From contig CALBTA010000685.1 of the NCBI GenBank assembly GCA_937967755.1, positions 1 to 12,965 of the forward strand: DNA of 12,965 nucleotides, in the 5' to 3' direction. Made by a program: the position numbers and the translations under genes. This DNA comes from an uncultured Planctomycetaceae bacterium (GTDB lineage Bacteria; Planctomycetota; Planctomycetia; Pirellulales; Pirellulaceae). Positions within the stretch are counted from its first letter, which is position 1. Every line of letters begins with the position of its first letter. Shown here piece after piece: positions 1 to 7,488 of the stretch. Under the pieces are notes generated by a model. It saw only the letters and a program-made list of their open reading frames with translations. It was not told the origin of the DNA and ran no database searches.

Positions 1-1302
1 GTTGTGTTCCGGCGGGTGGCCGCGGAAGACCATCGCCGCGATGCCGAAAAAGCCCGGCTCGAACCCGACCGATTCGACACCCCAACCCAACGCTGGCGAA
101 GCCATAAGCGGCGCGGCGAAGCACAGGCCCAAGGTGCTGAGATATTTGGGGTGATCGCCGGCGTGGCTGATTTCCAGCGTGTAATTGCTGATGGTTTTGA
201 AGCCCACCGGCGTCAGCCCGAGGAACACAAACACCACGGGGTAGAGGGCCGGCCCCCAAGCGTTCCAGTAGGAAAGCCCGATCGCCGCCGCTGGCATCGT
301 GGCGATGGCCAACAGCACCATGCGAAGGACCAGACGGTTGCCGAAGCGGTCGGCGATAGGCCCGCAAATCAAACTGAACACCGCCGTGCCGGCATTTTGC
401 ACGATCACCCACAACATCAAGTTGTCCAACGGCAACCCTAAGCGGTCGCTGCGGCCGAGCGCTTGATAGTGTGGAAACAACGCCAGCGACGTACTGAACG
501 CCATGGCGACGATTGCCAGACGGCGAAAGTTGGCATCGTCGCGAAATGTTCGCCAGGCACTTCGCATCAGGCGTCGCGGGCTTTTCACCCGCTCGCGGTG
601 GTTGTCAGCAGGTTCCGACGTGAGCAGCATCGAAATCGCCGCGACCGCGAAGCAGATTGACGTGAACCCGAAGATCAAATCAAACCGCCGGACGTTATCG
701 TGCAGCCAAAACGGCATCAGCGTGGCCACCGCAATAATGGCCGTGATCGCGCCGACGACGTTGGCGGTCAGCAACAATCTTCCCCGCCGGGTGGCGTGGA
801 TCAATTTGCCCTGCAAAGTTCCCAGCGACAGGTTGTTGATGCCGGTGAAGGCGAAAAACATCGTGTAACAAACGAGGAACACAATTGGCATCCACCAATG
901 CCTGCGATCGCCGGCGATCCAAAACATCAACGAGAGCAGCAGGAACATCAGCGACATGCCCAGCGCACAGACCACCGTCGCCTGCCGCTTGTGCGGCATC
1001 ATCTTCAGGCGTTGCGAAAACAGCATCGGCGGAATGCTATGCCCTAGCCGGTTCAGCACTGGCAAACACCCGCGCAGCAACCCGCCCAACGGCCCGCCGC
1101 CAGTGATCGTATCGAGCACGGCGGGCATGATGATGCTCTCGGTTTTGAAGATCCACCCCGTCCGCATGATGATCTGAAACAGGGCGATCACCAGGAAGTT
1201 GCGGCCCTCGGTTTGGGCGGCATCGTCGGAAAGCCGATACGGATCGAGCTTCGATTCAGCAGCAGGCGGCTCGACGGAGGGGGAAGGAGCAGTGGTAGGC
1301 AT
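1..1302 (-). CDS. MFS transporter, C-terminus cut by window edge
   Basis: An open minus-strand frame runs from the ATG at 1302 to base 1 without a stop, giving 434 visible codons. The N-terminus is a Pro/Ala-rich hydrophilic tail of about 34 residues (MPTTAPSPSVEPP...). About eleven hydrophobic segments follow. The loop GPIADRFGNR (residues 314-323) resembles the conserved MFS cytoplasmic motif (GxLaDRxGrR). This indicates an inner-membrane secondary transporter; the substrate cannot be told. No Shine-Dalgarno sequence precedes the ATG, but a perfect TATAAT box lies about 10 bases upstream. The last visible hydrophobic segment (FFGIAAMVF) turns abruptly hydrophilic (RGHPPEHN) at the window edge, which may be the natural end of the helix or a local frameshift. 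MFS membership is fairly sure; the exact family is unknown. Confidence 0.8.
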   Translation of the reverse strand, partial: MPTTAPSPSVEPPAAESKLDPYRLSDDAAQTEGRNFLVIALFQIIMRTGWIFKTESIIMPAVLDTITGGGPLGGLLRGCLPVLNRLGHSIPPMLFSQRLKMMPHKRQATVVCALGMSLMFLLLSLMFWIAGDRRHWWMPIVFLVCYTMFFAFTGINNLSLGTLQGKLIHATRRGRLLLTANVVGAITAIIAVATLMPFWLHDNVRRFDLIFGFTSICFAVAAISMLLTSEPADNHRERVKSPRRLMRSAWRTFRDDANFRRLAIVAMAFSTSLALFPHYQALGRSDRLGLPLDNLMLWVIVQNAGTAVFSLICGPIADRFGNRLVLRMVLLAIATMPAAAIGLSYWNAWGPALYPVVFVFLGLTPVGFKTISNYTLEISHAGDHPKYLSTLGLCFAAPLMASPALGWGVESVGFEPGFFGIAAMVFRGHPPEHN

Positions 1303-1311
1303 TATTGGTTG

Positions 1312-1317
1312 ATTATA
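1312..1317 (-). promoter_or_regulatory. -10 box of left MFS gene (possible leaderless start)
   Basis: On the minus strand the sequence TATAAT, a perfect sigma-70 -10 hexamer, ends 9 bases before the ATG at 1302. Transcription would begin within a few bases of the start codon, and no Shine-Dalgarno sequence is present. I see no good -35 hexamer at 16-18 bases spacing, so this remains a weak call. Confidence 0.35.
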
Positions 1318-1353
1318 GACGGTAAATTGCAGCGCTACGAAGGGGGCAGTAAA

Positions 1354-1390
1354 CTCCCTCTCCCGCTAGGAGAGGGCCGGGGTGAGGGCT
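1354..1390 (+). repeat. Palindromic repeat, CCCTCTCCC family, copy 1
   Basis: The arms CCCTCTCC (1356-1363) and GGAGAGGG (1369-1376) form a perfect 8-bp stem with a 5-base loop. They are followed by the family tail GGTGAGGG. The same core and tail occur at 2641-2675 and, inverted, at 2795-2830. The copy lies between the two MFS genes. Related GC-rich elements are dispersed in many bacterial genomes; that link is from general knowledge, not from a search. Confidence 0.8.
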
Positions 1391-1403
1391 GTCAGATTTC
1401 TTT

Positions 1404-1432
1404 CTCGTTCCCACGCGGAGCATGGGAACGAG
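1404..1432. repeat. Hairpin with CTCGTTCCCA arms
   Basis: A perfect 10-bp inverted repeat: CTCGTTCCCA at 1404-1413 pairs with TGGGAACGAG at 1423-1432 around a 9-base loop. Short TTT/AAA flanks extend it with a small bulge. It begins 8 bases beyond the stop codon of the second MFS gene (minus strand), so it could act as a transcript 3' end, although a clean U-tract is lacking. The arm sequence resembles a dispersed palindromic element common in bacterial genomes. Confidence 0.7.
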
Positions 1433-1440
1433 CGAAAGGA

Positions 1441-2631
1441 TCACCGCCACTTCAACAGCACTACGTTCAACAACGAGGCGGCCGCCACGACAACCGACAA
1501 CGACCCGAACGTGAACATATTATCGGTGCTCGCGCCGGCGAAGCGGGCGCCGAAACTGCCGAAGCCGAAGCCCATCGCAAAGCTGAACCCGTAACACAGG
1601 CTGCGGCGGGCACGCGGCGTGTATTTGGCGATTAGGCTGTTGTAGATCGGCTGGTGCATGAAGTGAATCAGCGACCACACGACCGCGCCGACCACTCGCC
1701 AGTAGCCATCGGCAAACGCCATGATCGCCAGCCCCGGGATGTTCCCCAAAGTGATCAACAGCAGTTGCCATTCTAACTTGTCACGCACAGCGAACCGCCC
1801 GGCCAAATATTGCCCGATGCAACCGACCAGCAGCACGCTGCCCGCCAAATAATTTCGCACTCCGGCGGCGGCGCTGGCGGGCAGTTCAACAACGCCGTCC
1901 ATGTAGCGGGGCAGAAAACTCAGCACGCCCGCATAAGTGAAACCCATCAGCACGGCAAAGCAAGTCAACGTGAAGAATGCCAACCACTTCGGCTGATTTT
2001 TACTTGCAACTTTCAGCGGCGCGTTCGCGTCGCCAGCGCCCGCCGCTCGCCGGGTTCGCAACGCCAACAGCGCGAAGTAAACGCCCAACACAATCCCCGG
2101 CACCGCCAACCCGGCATAAACATGCCGCCACTGCGGCGGGCTGGAAAACATCAGAATCGCCCCCGCGATGAACGGTGCTCCGCCGATACCGAGCGATCCG
2201 AAGATGCCGTGAATTCCCAGCGCCTTGGGCAATTCCTCTGGTTCGACTTCGTGCGAAAGCAGTGCCAATCCAGCCGGGTGGTAGATCGATGCGAACGACC
2301 CCATCGCGAACATCGCCAAGTACATCCAGCCGAGCGGATCGATCACCGCGGCCGCCGCGCACATCGCCCCGCACCCCAACAGGTAGACCGACAACATGCT
2401 GCGGCTGCCGAAGCGGTCGACCAGCCAACCCGCCAGCAGCGCCCCAGCCCCAAATGGCAACCGCCAAAGATTTGCTAGCGCCCCCGACAGCTTTTTACCA
2501 GCCGCTTCGTCGGCCGGCTCGTACTCCGCGGCGATTAGCTGTTCGACACTCGGTAGCGACAACTCAAACACATGCACCAACGCGTGCGCCACCGACACAA
2601 TCAAGACGAGCAGCAACAACGCGCGGGTCAT
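1441..2631 (-). CDS. MFS transporter (complete)
   Basis: 396 residues, the usual length for a 12-helix MFS permease. The N-terminal helix (MTRALLLLVLIVSVAHALVH) runs into an amphipathic stretch. The signature loop GWLVDRFGSR (residues 68-77) between helices 2 and 3 matches MFS motif A. Further alternating hydrophobic segments continue to a short C-terminal end (LLKWR). The HALVHVFELSLPSVEQL opening is like MFS members that carry an H-x3-H/E pattern in helix 1, such as fosmidomycin-resistance-like permeases, but that resemblance is weak and the substrate is unknown. The ribosome binding site (AGAGGGGG, rc of 2639-2646) is provided by the adjacent palindromic repeat. It is oriented like the left MFS gene, 138 bp away; the two proteins are clearly different in sequence. 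Confidence 0.88.
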   Translation of the reverse strand: MTRALLLLVLIVSVAHALVHVFELSLPSVEQLIAAEYEPADEAAGKKLSGALANLWRLPFGAGALLAGWLVDRFGSRSMLSVYLLGCGAMCAAAAVIDPLGWMYLAMFAMGSFASIYHPAGLALLSHEVEPEELPKALGIHGIFGSLGIGGAPFIAGAILMFSSPPQWRHVYAGLAVPGIVLGVYFALLALRTRRAAGAGDANAPLKVASKNQPKWLAFFTLTCFAVLMGFTYAGVLSFLPRYMDGVVELPASAAAGVRNYLAGSVLLVGCIGQYLAGRFAVRDKLEWQLLLITLGNIPGLAIMAFADGYWRVVGAVVWSLIHFMHQPIYNSLIAKYTPRARRSLCYGFSFAMGFGFGSFGARFAGASTDNMFTFGSLSVVVAAASLLNVVLLKWR

Positions 2632-2640
2632 TCGTTGACC

Positions 2641-2675
2641 CCCTCTCCCTCTGGGAGAGGGTTAGGGTGAGGGCG
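2641..2675 (+). repeat. Palindromic repeat, CCCTCTCCC family, copy 2, over an RBS
   Basis: A perfect 9-bp stem: CCCTCTCCC (2641-2649), loop TCT, GGGAGAGGG (2653-2661), then the tail TTAGGGTGAGGGCG. On the minus strand its left arm reads as the purine-rich AGAGGGGG that lies 7 bases before the ATG at 2631. The repeat therefore both supplies the likely ribosome binding site of the second MFS gene and could mask it in a hairpin. Confidence 0.8.
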
Positions 2676-2794
2676 TAAATCTGAACGTCGCATGTCGGAC
2701 ATGGAATGTTGAATGAATACTTAGCTGGGCGAACTGACTTGCATGAATGTGTTTTTATTTCTCGGAGAGCAGCGCCTAAATGTAACTGCCCACA

Positions 2795-2830
2795 GCCCTC
2801 ACCCCGGCCCTCTCCCAGGGGGAGAGGGAG
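2795..2830 (-). repeat. Palindromic repeat, CCCTCTCCC family, copy 3 (inverted)
   Basis: Stem CCCTCTCCC (2808-2816) with GGGAGAGGG (2820-2828), loop of three bases, preceded by GCCCTCACCCCGG. This is the tail of the other copies in reverse orientation. It starts 6 bases past the trpD stop codon, so a transcript-end role is possible, but no U-run follows on the minus strand. Copies 2 and 3 face each other and bound the gap between trpD and the MFS gene. Confidence 0.8.
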
Positions 2831-2836
2831 AAGTGC

Positions 2837-3850
2837 CTATTTACGGTTCGATACTTCCACCAGCAGCGCCAACTTCGCTTTCGCCGCGCCGCTTTCAATC
2901 GCTTCGCCTGCGATCTCTGCGCAGCGCTCGGTCGACGGGTCAACGCGGGCGGTCCACAACGCCGCGGCGGCATTGAGCACGACCATCTCTCGCGCCGGAC
3001 CGGCCTGGCCGTCGAGGACATCGCGAATGATTGCGGCGCTCTGCGATGCGTCTTCGACTTCCAGCGCATCCAGCGGTTGCTCGGCCATGCCAAAGTCACC
3101 TGGCTGCCAAACGGACGCTTCCAGTTTTCCGCCTTCGGCAATGGTGACATCGGTAGTCCCCGCCGGGTTCACTTCGCCAAGACCGCCATCGCCGGTGAGC
3201 AGAACCGACCGCTCGGTTTTTAGCAGCAGCAGCGCTTGCGAAAGTTTTTCGCGAACGTCACTCATCCCCGTTCCCAACAATTGGTAACTCGCCCCCGCCG
3301 GGTTCGATAGCGGGCCGAGCAAATTGAAGATCGTGCGAATGCCCAGCTTCGCCCGAACCGGGGCCACATGCCGCATCGCCGGGTGCATGGTGCGGGCGAA
3401 GCAGAAGCAGAGGCCGGCATCGTCCAAGCAGCGGGCGGCGACTTCGGCGGGCGCTTCGATGTTCACGCCGAGGATTTCCAACACGTCGGCCGAACCGGTG
3501 TTGCTCGTCACACTGCGGTTACCATGCTTGGCGACCGGCACGCCGGCGGCCGCGGCCACAATAGCCGCCGAAGTGCTGACGTTGAACAACTTCGATCCAC
3601 CGCCGCCGGTTCCGCAGGTATCGAGGATGCCGGTGCGATCCGATTTCACGGGCGTCATATGCTCACGCATGGCGGCCGCCGCCCCCGCGATCTCTTCGAC
3701 CGTCTCGCCCTTGTGGGCCAGGGCGGTCAGCAGGGTGGCGATCTCTCCTTCGGTACACGACCCGGCCATGATCTGCCCGATGGCCGTGCGCATCTCGTCC
3801 ATCGACAAGTCTTGGCCGCCGCTGACTTTACCCACTAGCGCTGCAATCAT
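2837..3850 (-). CDS. trpD: Anthranilate phosphoribosyltransferase
   Basis: 337 residues, the usual length. It transfers the phosphoribosyl group of PRPP to anthranilate in cytoplasmic tryptophan synthesis. Visible marks are CGTGGGGSKLFNVST (residues 79-93, the PRPP/pyrophosphate loop), VAKHGNR (106-112), GSADVL (119-124), and VRAKLGIRTIFNLLGPLSNP (165-184), which includes the anthranilate-side Arg. I chose the ATG at 3850 because the protein then begins MIAALVGKV, like the family, and AGAGG lies 6 bases upstream; an in-frame ATG at 3925 would add 25 unrelated residues. Oddities: the family GTGGD reads GTGGG, and the metal-binding DGLDE reads GGLGE (222-226), so two usual Asp are Gly. No other trp gene is next to it. 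A TrpD2/YbiB-type paralogue is a less likely alternative. Confidence 0.92.
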   Translation of the reverse strand: MIAALVGKVSGGQDLSMDEMRTAIGQIMAGSCTEGEIATLLTALAHKGETVEEIAGAAAAMREHMTPVKSDRTGILDTCGTGGGGSKLFNVSTSAAIVAAAAGVPVAKHGNRSVTSNTGSADVLEILGVNIEAPAEVAARCLDDAGLCFCFARTMHPAMRHVAPVRAKLGIRTIFNLLGPLSNPAGASYQLLGTGMSDVREKLSQALLLLKTERSVLLTGDGGLGEVNPAGTTDVTIAEGGKLEASVWQPGDFGMAEQPLDALEVEDASQSAAIIRDVLDGQAGPAREMVVLNAAAALWTARVDPSTERCAEIAGEAIESGAAKAKLALLVEVSNRK

Positions 3851-3885
3851 CGCTCGCCTCTGGATTGAGAATGTGGCAGCCTGGA

Positions 3886-3912
3886 ATTCTAACGTGAGAC
3901 TGCCCTGGCCAA
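3886..3912 (-). promoter_or_regulatory. Weak candidate trpD promoter
   Basis: On the minus strand TTGGCC (rc of 3907-3912) and TAGAAT (rc of 3886-3891) are separated by 15 bases, which is shorter than ideal. The -10 box matches five of six consensus bases. It lies 35 bases above the trpD ATG at 3850. No attenuator-like leader peptide with Trp codons was seen. Confidence 0.25.
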
Positions 3913-3930
3913 TAGGGAACGGCATTACGG

Positions 3931-3946
3931 CACCGGTGCACCGGTG
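3931..3946. promoter_or_regulatory. Tandem CACCGGTG palindrome upstream of trpD
   Basis: The 8-bp palindrome CACCGGTG occurs twice back to back, making a 16-bp perfect palindrome about 80-96 bases upstream of the trpD start codon and upstream of its candidate promoter. Such a site could be an operator, but no regulator is recognisable nearby and GC-rich palindromes also arise by chance. Confidence 0.25.
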
Positions 3947-3970
3947 ATCGTTTCAGCAAAAGCAAAGGCC

Positions 3971-5071
<1,101 letters not shown>

Positions 5072-5100
5072 CAACGGCACTGGCGAATCGGCCCGCCGGT

Positions 5101-5128
5101 TTGAATGCTTGCCTACCTGACTTATACT
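5101..5128 (+). promoter_or_regulatory. Candidate sigma-70 promoter of fhcC
   Basis: TTGAAT (5101-5106, four of six) and TATACT (5123-5128, five of six) are separated by 16 bases. The predicted transcript starts near 5135, just before the hairpin at 5141-5206, leaving a leader of about 87 bases. It is divergent from the hemB promoter in the same 165-bp gap. Confidence 0.45.
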
Positions 5129-5140
5129 CGTGATCCTAAA

Positions 5141-5206
5141 GTGAGCCGCTCGGCGCTAGCCGCGGGTGAGCTTCCACTTACCGGCGGCTAGCGCCTGGCC
5201 GCTCAG
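5141..5206. repeat. Hairpin in the fhcC leader, GGCTAGCGCC core
   Basis: Two 27-base arms (5141-5167 and 5180-5206) pair at 22 of 27 positions around a 12-base loop. The core CGGCTAGCGCC / GGCGCTAGCCG is perfect. The right arm ends 15 bases before the fhcC ATG. It may be a dispersed palindromic element or a leader structure; no riboswitch class is recognised. Confidence 0.75.
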
Positions 5207-5221
5207 TTGCTTCGGATAGCC

Positions 5222-6037
5222 ATGTCCTTAACTCTCACCTACACCGCCGCAACGAATGTGCCCGTCGAGGTCGAGGGCATCACGCCGGACGTGCTGCGTG
5301 ACAAATCGAACGCCGAGATTGAAAAGCTGCCAATCTATCACGGCAACCGCGAAGCGGCGCTCGGAGATTTCTTCCAGGTCGTCGGCGATGCGTCGGACAA
5401 GCAGATCATTTTCGAAGGCGACGTGGCGGGGGTCCATTGGATCGGGGCGAAGATGAAGTCGGGCCGCATTCATGTACCGGGCAACGCGGGCCGGCACGTT
5501 GGCAGTGAAATGAGCGGTGGCGAGATTACCATCGACGGCCACGCCGGCGATTGGGCAGGCGGTGAAATGCAGGGCGGCCTGCTGCGGGTTCGCGGCGACG
5601 CGGGGCACCTTGTCGGTGCGGCTTACCGCGGCAGCCCGCGCGGAATGACCGGCGGGACAATTTTGGTTCATGGCCGGGCTGGAAATGAGGTCGGCCTAAC
5701 CATGCGGCGCGGTTTGATCGCCGTCGGCGGAGGCTGTGGCGATTTGGTCGCGTTCAACATGCTCGCCGGCAGCATTTTCATATTCGGCGAATGCGGTATT
5801 CGTCCCGGTGCCGAGATGCACCGCGGCACCATTGGCCTATTCGGAGAGAACCCGCCGAAATTGCTGCCGAGTTTTCGTTTCGCTTGCCGGTTCCGCCCAC
5901 CGATGATGCCGTTGTTGGGCGCGGAATTGCGGGGGCTTGGTTTTCCAATCGAAGACCGCTTCGCCGCCGGCGAGATGAATTTGTATCACGGCGATTTAGT
6001 TTCACTAGGAAGGGGCGAAGTTCTGTTGCCTGTGTGA
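5222..6037 (+). CDS. fhcC: Formylmethanofuran dehydrogenase subunit C-like protein (FhcC)
   Basis: 271 residues. In bacteria with methanofuran/tetrahydromethanopterin C1 carriers, FhcC is part of the cytoplasmic formyltransferase/hydrolase (Fhc) complex, which releases formate from formyl groups during formaldehyde oxidation. The N-terminus has the family segment VEVEGITPDVLRDKS...EIEKLPIYHGN (residues 16-42). Residues 66-210 hold about seven rungs of a G-x-x-G-x-x-M-x-G-G repeat (GNAGRHVGSEMSGG, GHAGDWAGGEMQGG and so on), the right-handed beta-helix shared with the GltB C-terminal domain. A lone glutamate synthase-type domain is the alternative, but the N-terminal segment argues for FhcC. 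The ATG at 5222 is preferred over one at 5207 because it gives MSLTLTYTA, though neither has a strong Shine-Dalgarno. No fhcA, fhcB or fhcD gene is in the window. Confidence 0.88.
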   Translation: MSLTLTYTAATNVPVEVEGITPDVLRDKSNAEIEKLPIYHGNREAALGDFFQVVGDASDKQIIFEGDVAGVHWIGAKMKSGRIHVPGNAGRHVGSEMSGGEITIDGHAGDWAGGEMQGGLLRVRGDAGHLVGAAYRGSPRGMTGGTILVHGRAGNEVGLTMRRGLIAVGGGCGDLVAFNMLAGSIFIFGECGIRPGAEMHRGTIGLFGENPPKLLPSFRFACRFRPPMMPLLGAELRGLGFPIEDRFAAGEMNLYHGDLVSLGRGEVLLPV

Positions 6038-6040
6038 TAA

Positions 6041-6122
6041 AGTAGTAGGCACTCTCCGTGTGCCGTAACGAACCAGAGTCAACTCTGATTTCGCGGACGG
6101 CACACGGAGTGTGCCTGCTACT
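6041..6122. repeat. Long hairpin, GTGTGCCGT family
   Basis: Arms of 26 bases (6041-6066 and 6097-6122) pair at 24 of 26 positions. The interior adds CGAA/TTCG (6069-6072, 6090-6093) and CAGAG/CTCTG pairings, so the whole 82 bases can fold as one long hairpin. It begins 3 bases after the fhcC stop and ends 3 bases before the GGAGG of the next gene, filling nearly the whole gap. It resembles a palindromic repeat I associate with planctomycete genomes. Confidence 0.85.
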
Positions 6123-6125
6123 CTC

Positions 6126-6130
6126 GGAGG
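6126..6130 (+). promoter_or_regulatory. Shine-Dalgarno GGAGG deciding the start at 6136
   Basis: A perfect GGAGG sits 5 bases before the ATG at 6136. This fixes that start over the upstream in-frame GTG at 6058, which lies inside the hairpin and would put the signal peptide in the middle of the protein. Confidence 0.8.
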
Positions 6131-6135
6131 ACAAG

Positions 6136-7341
6136 ATGAGACATTGCTCGAAACAAGCCATCGCCCTGGCAGCCTTGGCGGTCGCAGTCTCTCTGTTCGT
6201 GCAATCCGCCAGCGCTGAAGACACGGCAACGCCCCGCACGGCAGATCGCTTCGGCATTATCTACATCATGGGCTACGCGGGGGACAGCTTTCCGCAAGCA
6301 GCCGATGAGTTCGAGGCGCTGATCAAGTCAGTTAAAACAGCCCACTACAACGTCGTACTATGCAAATACACTCCCGAGCGGGCGAAGATTTGTGCGCAAT
6401 ACGAAGTGCAGATCATGGTTGATCTGCTGACGCCCGACCATCACGTGTACAAGAATGTCGACGGGGTCAAGGCCCTTTGCGAAAGCCTGCGCGAAAGCGG
6501 CGACGTTTACGCCTATCACCTGTGGAGCGACCGCATCGGCGGAACCGCCGCCGGGCGAAGCCGCGACGCGAAGAACGTGCGCGGGTGGGATCCGAAGCAC
6601 CCGGTGTACGTCGGCAGCTACAACGGGCGGGCTTTGGCGGACGTGACGGGCGCCGACCTGATCGGCTTCTATGATTTTCATTGGAAGCGCGGCGGCCTAT
6701 GGCGGCATCTGCAGCGCACTTCCGACGCGGCGAAGAAGCACAACGCCGGATTCCTGCGTTACACGCAAGGCGACGCCGGGCTGATCGGTAAGGGAAATTA
6801 CAACCGTGTGATGTATACGATCAGTGTTTCGCTGGTGCATGGTCTGAAGGGTTATATGTATCACCACACCGGGGGCGAGATCGACAAGAAGTCTTGGCAG
6901 TGGACCGAACATGGGCGAGACCTGGCGAAAGTCAACGCGGAAGTCGCTCCGCTGGGGCCGGAGTTGATGAAACTTGGCAACCCGCTGGCGGTCTATTCCA
7001 CCACGCAAACCACGTCAGCCAAAGACCGCCCGATCGAATCCGACGGGCCGTACATTCAGCCTGAATTGAAAGCCGCGCCCGACGACTTTTGGGCACAAGT
7101 CACCGCGGGCGAAGCACTCTACGGGCACTTCCAAGACGAAGAAAAACGAGACCATTTGCTGTTGGCAAATCACAACGCCTACCAGCCGCAGGCGATGCAA
7201 TTGAAGTTCGCCGCGCCGCCGAAATCGCTGGAGCAGTTCGATCGCCAGGCGGGTCAATGGGAAGCCATCGAACTGAAGGACGGAATCGGTGCGTTCGAAC
7301 TGCCGCCCGCCGCGGCTGAATTGATCCGGGTTTCGCGATAG
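6136..7341 (+). CDS. Secreted protein, probable TIM-barrel (glycosidase-like) fold
   Basis: 401 residues. A clear Sec signal peptide (MRHCSKQAIALAALAVAVSL, cleavage likely after ASA at residue 27) sends it to the periplasm or outside. The mature part starts DRFGIIYIMGYAGD and alternates short hydrophobic strands with helices: YNVVLCKYTP, VQIMVDLLTP, DVYAYHLWSDR, PVYVGSYNG, GADLIGFYDFHWKRGG, GFLRYTQGD, LKGYMYHHTGGE. This pattern fits a (beta/alpha)8 barrel like those of glycoside hydrolases. A predicted beta-rich tail (about 345-401) resembles the small C-terminal sandwich of such enzymes. Asp and Glu at strand ends (D96, D132, D170, E258) are possible active-site residues, but none is proven. 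The family and substrate are not recognised. It lies 98 bp after fhcC and 147 bp before the WD40 gene; the long hairpin upstream argues against simple co-transcription with fhcC. Confidence 0.7.
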   Translation: MRHCSKQAIALAALAVAVSLFVQSASAEDTATPRTADRFGIIYIMGYAGDSFPQAADEFEALIKSVKTAHYNVVLCKYTPERAKICAQYEVQIMVDLLTPDHHVYKNVDGVKALCESLRESGDVYAYHLWSDRIGGTAAGRSRDAKNVRGWDPKHPVYVGSYNGRALADVTGADLIGFYDFHWKRGGLWRHLQRTSDAAKKHNAGFLRYTQGDAGLIGKGNYNRVMYTISVSLVHGLKGYMYHHTGGEIDKKSWQWTEHGRDLAKVNAEVAPLGPELMKLGNPLAVYSTTQTTSAKDRPIESDGPYIQPELKAAPDDFWAQVTAGEALYGHFQDEEKRDHLLLANHNAYQPQAMQLKFAAPPKSLEQFDRQAGQWEAIELKDGIGAFELPPAAAELIRVSR

Positions 7342-7488
7342 CCGGGTGGCGAAGTTTTTCCCGCGTGCTCAATTCCCAAAATTCGCGTCGTCCGCGCACC
7401 CATCAACGATCTTCGATATACTTGGGGGAGCCGGGCGAAACGGATTCGCCGGAACACACTCTACCGTTTGAGATACCGAAGGGCTGGC

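Noticed and set aside
1810..2478. A 222-residue plus-strand frame opposite the second MFS gene
   Set aside because: It is rich in Gln, Arg and His with no hydrophobic core, and is antisense to a convincing membrane protein.
2795..2830. Repeat copy 3 as a standard intrinsic terminator for trpD
   Set aside because: The stem is good but no U-tract follows on the minus strand, so it was listed as a repeat only.
2706..3287. A 193-residue plus-strand frame near the trpD end
   Set aside because: It is Ser/Pro-rich, runs through repeat copy 3 and then antisense to trpD. The PSPRGRG-like stretch is simply the translated palindrome.
6058..6135. Upstream extension of the TIM-barrel gene to the GTG at 6058
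   Set aside because: The extension lies inside the hairpin repeat and would bury the signal peptide; GGAGG before 6136 marks the real start.
7411..7422. TATACT at 7417-7422 as the promoter of the WD40 gene
   Set aside because: The -10 match is fair, but no -35 box or extended -10 is visible, so it is not listed as a feature.
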